Positions 60,228 to 64,000 of a DNA stretch of 64,000 bases are shown here, in pieces. The DNA lies in contig CAUYUJ010006324.1 of assembly GCA_963575745.1 (NCBI GenBank), positions 146,001 through 210,000 on the forward strand. The letters are read 5' to 3'. Each line of letters starts with the position of its first letter. Positions within the stretch are counted from its first letter, which is position 1. Under the pieces are notes generated by a model, which ran no database searches, was not told where the DNA came from, and worked only from the letters and a program-made list of their open reading frames with translations. A program made the position numbers and the translations under genes. Origin of the DNA: Prorocentrum cordatum. Its lineage: Eukaryota > Sar > Dinophyceae > Prorocentrales > Prorocentraceae.

Positions 60228-60267
60228 CTAGAACCACGCGCGCGCTTCGCGCGCGCTTAGGTTCTAG
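60228..60267. repeat. Hairpin at the left edge of an insertion
   Basis: CTAGAACC (60,228-60,235), ACGCGCGCGC TTC GCGCGCGC core, GGTTCTAG (60,260-60,267): a 40-nt near-perfect inverted repeat placed exactly where RNase H is interrupted. Confidence 0.85.
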
Positions 60268-60594
60268 CTCGGATCGTCACCGTCGTCATCATGAACATCA
60301 CCATCGCCATCATTTCCCCCGCCAGGGCTTATGTACATCGTTTCTGGATGCTTCTGGCCGGAATACGAAGGGAATTTCTGTAGTCAGAGTCTCCGGCGGA
60401 AGTCGCGGGGCCCCTCAGGATACTTACGGATGCCTCTGATAGTACTTAAGAAATGATGGACCCGTCATTTTGTACCTGTGCCTTGATCAGTGGGACGGGC
60501 TTCGCACCGCCGCACATCACAAGACACGCTCGAGCGGATCCAGCCGTGGCGACGTCGGGGACTGCAGAAGGTGTCAAGGACACGGAGTCTGAAA

Positions 60595-60595
<1 letters not shown>

Positions 60596-60644
<49 letters not shown>

Positions 60645-60796
60645 AAGAGAGAGAGAAAGAGAGGGAGAGAGAGACAGACAGACAGAGAGCGAAGGAGAGA
60701 GAGAGAGAGAGAGAGATGGAGTGAAAGAGAGAGAGAGAGAGAGAGAGAGAACAAAAAAAAAACAGAGCGAGAGAGAGAGAGAGAGGCAGAGAGAGG
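60596..60796. repeat. (GA)n tract
   Basis: GA repeat with AAAG, GGAG and CAGA interruptions over 200 nt. The Arg-Glu and Ser-Leu frames are artefacts. Confidence 0.95.
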
Positions 60797-60889
60797 AAAT
60801 GGAGAGGAGGCGAGCTTGAGTCAACGAAAGTCGCAGGGAAGGGGGCAAGGGGAAGAAGGCCAGAGAGCGCTGAAGGATACAAATACTGG

Positions 60890-61530
60890 AACCCTCTTGG
60901 GATTTTTTGGGGGGCCTCGTCCGGCCGCTCGCTGGGAGTTTGACGTAGCTTCTCGGGAGCCTCTGAACCTGTCGGGGGCCTCCTGGAAGCAGGTTCGAAG
61001 CATTTTGGGGGCCGATTTGGGGCTTCTCGGGGCCTCCTTTGGGCCTCTTGGGGGTCTCCTGGGGCCTCTTGAGGGGCCTCCTCGGGGCCTCCTGGCGGCC
61101 TCTTGGGGCGGAAGGCTCGAGCTTGCGGTTCGTGGTCCCCCTCTGGGCCCCCTCTTGGGCCCGTCTTGGGGCCCTCTTGGGCCATCTTGGGCGCCTCTTG
61201 GGCCGTCTTGGGGCCCTCTTGGGCTGTCCTGGGGCCCTCTTGGAAGCTTCTTGGGCCGTCTTGGGGCGGTCTTGGGCGCCTCTTGGGCCGTCCTGTAACG
61301 TCGGAAAGCCCAAAAGGCAACTTTGTTGAAAATGTACGTTTTACGAAGGGAATGGGCCAATTTTTGCGTCTAGGGGCCCTCTTGGGACGCATGTTGGAGG
61401 CTTCTTGGGGCGTCTTGGGGGCGTCCTTGGACGTCTGGAGGCCATCTTCAGCATCTTGGAGCCCTCTTGGAAAGTTTCTTGGGCCGTCTTGGGCGCTTCT
61501 TGGGCCGTCTTGTCTGACCGGGGAGGCCTC
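60890..61530. repeat. CTTGGGGCC array inside the insertion
   Basis: Long array (GGGGCCTCTTGGGCCGTCTTGG) with an A-rich core at 61,298-61,325 (CGGAAAGCCCAAAAGGCAAC) and a second array to 61,530. Confidence 0.85.
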
Positions 61531-61635
61531 CGGCAAGCCCCGACGAGCCTCCGGGCCCCCCGGGGCCCACATTTGTGGTCGAGGTCCCGGCCCCGGGCCC
61601 CCGGACCAGGTGCGCCGTTATATGTATTATGTTTG

Positions 61636-61639
61636 TTTA

Positions 61640-61685
<46 letters not shown>
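61636..61685. repeat. (TA)n microsatellite at the right edge of the insertion
   Basis: TA run of about 48 nt that passes directly into the resumed RNase H coding sequence. Confidence 0.92.
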
Positions 61686-61690
<5 letters not shown>

Positions 61691-62457
61691 CCGAGGGTAG
61701 ACATGGGGCGCAATGGCGTCACATATTCAATACTGATCTCTGGCGTGTGTTCTGGAAGGTTCTCTCGGAGCGGACCCACCCCTTCACCTTTGACAAGGTA
61801 AAGGCCCATGCATCCCTTGAAGATATTGAGTCTGGTGTGATTTACCCAATATCGTATGTTGCCAACCATGTTGCTGACGCAGTTGCTAAGCCGGGCGCAG
61901 CTTTTTACGAACTTCCTGAAGAGATACCCGAACATGTTCGGAACCAAGATGATGAAATGAGCCTTGTAGTAAAACGCCTAGCCGTAATTCAATCCCTGGC
62001 TTGGGCCCATGGGCCCACATTGGGGGCCTTGAAGGCCCCCAAAAATGCTATCGTTCGTAGGCTTCTGGATGCTCAAGTGAGCCCACATTCGATTGAGCGG
62101 CATGGTGATAGAATCCAGTGTGTGCGGTGTGCTCGGGTTGGGGTATTTGGCAAAGCTCGCTGGGTTAATCAACCCTGCTGCCCCCATCCTGGAGTTTTTT
62201 ACACCCATGAATCCCACCGTCCCCACCTCCGTACCTATCGAGGGGTGACGTTTTGTTTGAGATGTGGGGGGTGGGCGGCTCATCGGAGCAAGAAGCTTCG
62301 AGCAGAGTGCTTGCCAACCACCCTCACAGGACGCAAGGCCGTCCGTAGACTTTCTTGTCGCCAGCTACCCCAAAGGTTGCTTTCCTGGCCCTCAGGAGAG
62401 ATTGCGATGCTCCGACAGGGAGCCGCCCGGTGTGCAGGAATCGAGCCCTTACAATAG
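61686..62457 (+). pseudogene. LINE C-terminal region: second half of RNase H and zinc fingers
   Basis: Open to TAG at 62,455-62,457. Begins Glu-Gly-Arg-His-Gly-Ala-Gln-Trp, then Asp-Leu-Trp, Lys-Val-Lys-Ala-His (conserved His region) and Ala-Asn-His-Val-Ala-Asp-Ala-Val-Ala (last catalytic Asp, about 61,862-61,888). A ~180-residue tail carries CxxC pairs in Gln-Cys-Val-Arg-Cys and Phe-Cys-Leu-Arg-Cys-Gly-Gly-Trp, and closes with a basic region. Together with 59,400-60,227 it formed one protein before the insertion. No poly(A) follows; a GGA tract starts 50 bp later. Confidence 0.78.
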
Positions 62458-62509
62458 GCTCGAGGCGTGGGCCCGCGGCGCGCGCGGATCAGGCCCGCTA
62501 AACTGGAAA

Positions 62510-62575
62510 CTGGAGGAGGAGGAGGAGGAGGAGGAGGAGGAGGAGGAGGAGGAGGAGGAGGAGGAGGAGGGGAAT
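62510..62575. repeat. (GGA)n tract
   Basis: GGA repeat of about 60 nt downstream of the LINE end. Confidence 0.95.
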
Positions 62576-62619
62576 ATGGGGAGGATGCTTCAGGCGGGCG
62601 AGGAGGGATGAACCATATG

Positions 62620-63145
62620 TCGATGACGGGGATGGCGACGATGACGATGATGAGGAGGAGGAGGAGGAAGAGGAGGAGGAGGATGATGAGGATGATGATT
62701 ACGATGTATCCGACGAGTACCACAAGGATAAAGACGACGAGTATGACGGTGGTGATTACGATGCTGATGATGATGTTGACGGCGATGCGGAGGAGGAGGG
62801 GGAGGATGCAACACAGAAAGGGGAAGGCGAGGATGGCTGTCAGGAGGAGAACGAGGATCAGGGCGAGGGCAGGATGAGGATAATAAGAATGAGGCAAAAC
62901 ATGCAAGGGAAAGGCGGGTGATTGAGGCGGGCGAGAAGGGGTCAGGAACATGATGGAGATGACGATGACGCATATTATGTTGACGAAGAGGTTGATTGAT
63001 GGTGATGACGCTGCCAACGATTGCCACAGAGATGGCGACGACGAGAATGATGATGGTGATGGTGTTGGTGATGATGGCGATGGTGATGCGGAGGGGGAGG
63101 CGGAGGTGGAGGAGGAGGAGGATGAGGAGGAAGGCGACGAAAGCT
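62620..63145. repeat. GAT/GAC/GAG trinucleotide-rich region
   Basis: Mixed GATGAC, GAGGAG and GACGAT words over 500 bp. All frames are repeat-like. Confidence 0.85.
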
Positions 63146-63284
63146 GTCACATGTGACGCCCTTGTGTCCACAGTTCTTGAGGAGCTCTCGTCGCCGTGGC
63201 CGTCGGCGGACTCGCGGAAAGGGGGCCCGGCTTGGAGGAGGAGGATGTGGAGGGTAGAGGAGTAGCTTCTATTGGTAACGATAA

Positions 63285-63420
63285 CTATTGAATGGCTTTC
63301 GGCCCGCTCCGCCACCGTATTTGGGCTGTGGGTCAGAGGTCTATTGGGTGGATGCCAGGGTCTGTTGGGTTGCCTGTCGGGGGGGTATTGGAGGGTTATT
63401 CGGGTCTTCTGGGGGGGGGC
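63285..63420. repeat. Core-2 fragment of the composite element
   Basis: GGCTTTCGGCCCGCTCCGCCACCGTATTTGGGCTGTGGGTCAGAGGTC resembles the non-array core at 8,130-8,185 and 19,890-19,945. It is followed by G-rich array-like sequence. Confidence 0.5.
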
Positions 63421-63424
63421 CCTT

Positions 63425-64000
63425 GTAGCTGTGATTTTGCTTATGTTTTGTACATGTTGTGTATGGGTGTTGTATATGTTTTATGTGTGTTGGATACGTT
63501 TTTTTTTGTGTGTGTGTGTGTGTGTTTGTATGTGTTGTTTATGTTTCGTATATGGTTTGTATTTGTTTTGTGTATGGTTCGTATGTGTTATGTATACGAG
63601 GTGTAGATGTTTGTATAGGGTTTGTATTGTGCTTTCTGTGTGTATTTATGTTGTATAGTTGTTGAAACTATGTTTTGTACAGGTTGTTGGTGTGTGTTCT
63701 GTATATGATATGCGTACGTTGTGTCTCTTTGTTGGCTTGTGTATGTGTTTGGTGTATTGTTTGCGTGTGTCCCGTATGCGTGTTATACATGTTACGATTC
63801 TGTTTTGTATACGCTTCGTATTTGGTTCGTAAAAGTCCCGTTTATGTTCGCATCCGTTTCGTATGTGTCCTGTAACGGGTTATGTACATGTGTGCTATAT
63901 ATAGTTCGTATGCGTTTTGTATGGGTGGTGTACATGTTCTGTATGTTTTGCTTGTACGTTTCTCATACGCTGTCGTTTTTAGTTATAAGTTTGTACACGG
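63425..64000. repeat. TG-rich degenerate minisatellite
   Basis: Units of roughly 10-24 nt around TATGTTTTGTATATGGTTCGTATGTG fill the end of the window, including a (TG)n run at 63,505-63,525. Cys/Val/Tyr-rich frames are artefacts. Confidence 0.85.

Larger units (their letters stand above)
60228..61685. mobile_element. ~1.45 kb insertion splitting an RNase H domain
   Basis: Left of it the frame ends in Leu-Ile-Thr-Tyr-Asn-Thr. Right of it, at 61,682-61,696, one phase reads Tyr-Val-Val-Arg-Gly, the continuation expected for this RNase H. The insert starts with the 40-nt hairpin and contains CGTCATCATG repeats, a (GA)n tract and a CTTGGGGCC array with an A-rich core. It ends in a TA run. A TA target or a composite repeat is possible. 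I see no coding region and no GT-AG intron borders. Confidence 0.6.

Noticed and set aside
60465-61572. Frames above 280 codons across the GA tract and CTTGG array
   Set aside because: Ser-Leu or Arg-Glu runs fused to Pro/Arg- or Gly/Leu/Trp-rich array translation; no independent coding signal.

Overview
The window is nuclear DNA of a dinoflagellate. The decisive evidence is an exact copy of the dinoflagellate spliced leader (22 nt, minus strand, 11,772-11,793) fused to the 5' end of an intronless reading frame. The very repeat-rich, GC-rich sequence, with long trinucleotide tracts and many decayed retroelements, fits that assignment. I cannot name the genus. There are no operons, no rRNA or tRNA genes and no CRISPR arrays. 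Apart from retroelements I support only a few host genes: a sialyltransferase-like (GT29) type II membrane protein (39,389-40,576, +), an unidentified spliced-leader retrogene (10,988-11,707, -), and a decayed cysteine-rich gene (about 49,016-49,866, -) followed by Pro/Thr-rich coding repeats.

Layout. 1-5.1 kb: a GAC-rich trinucleotide block, GC-palindrome repeats, and a ~1.4 kb segment present twice in tandem, bounded by TTTTCGGCGC minisatellites. 5.1-9.6 kb: a long minisatellite, little-known sequence, and a composite repeat built of CTTGGGGCC arrays. 9.6-12 kb: a small inverted-repeat element and the spliced-leader retrogene inside a GGA tract, flanked by a 15-bp target duplication. 12-16 kb: mostly unrecognised. 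16-22.3 kb: a 90-bp satellite, an 81-bp satellite, a second composite CTTGGGGCC repeat, and more 90-bp satellite. 22.3-30.9 kb: a full-length Ty1/copia-type LTR retrotransposon on the minus strand, inserted in the 90-bp satellite with a 5-bp target duplication. 31-39 kb: further satellites and purine tracts. 39.4-40.6 kb: the sialyltransferase-like gene. 42.5-43.6 kb: GC minisatellite. 43.7-46.6 kb: pieces of non-LTR elements on both strands. 46.6-49.9 kb: Pro/Thr-coding minisatellite and the cysteine-rich gene. 49.9-55.5 kb: a 79-nt poly(A) tract and four non-LTR reverse transcriptase fragments. 55.8-58.2 kb: a ~106-bp satellite open in all plus frames. 59.4-62.5 kb: a LINE C-terminus whose RNase H domain is split by a ~1.45 kb insertion. 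62.5-64 kb: trinucleotide and TG-rich repeats.

The elements do not form a pathway; they record successive retrotransposition and satellite growth. The most interesting points are: (1) the copia element, whose LTRs are almost identical although its reading frame has two frameshifts and a stop, and which carries an extra PCT/ENP-motif domain reminiscent of cytosine methyltransferases plus a second HHCC zinc-binding module after RNase H; (2) the spliced-leader retrogene with its target duplication; (3) the ordered composite repeats; (4) the insertion that splits an RNase H domain. All calls come from reading the sequence; no database search was possible.
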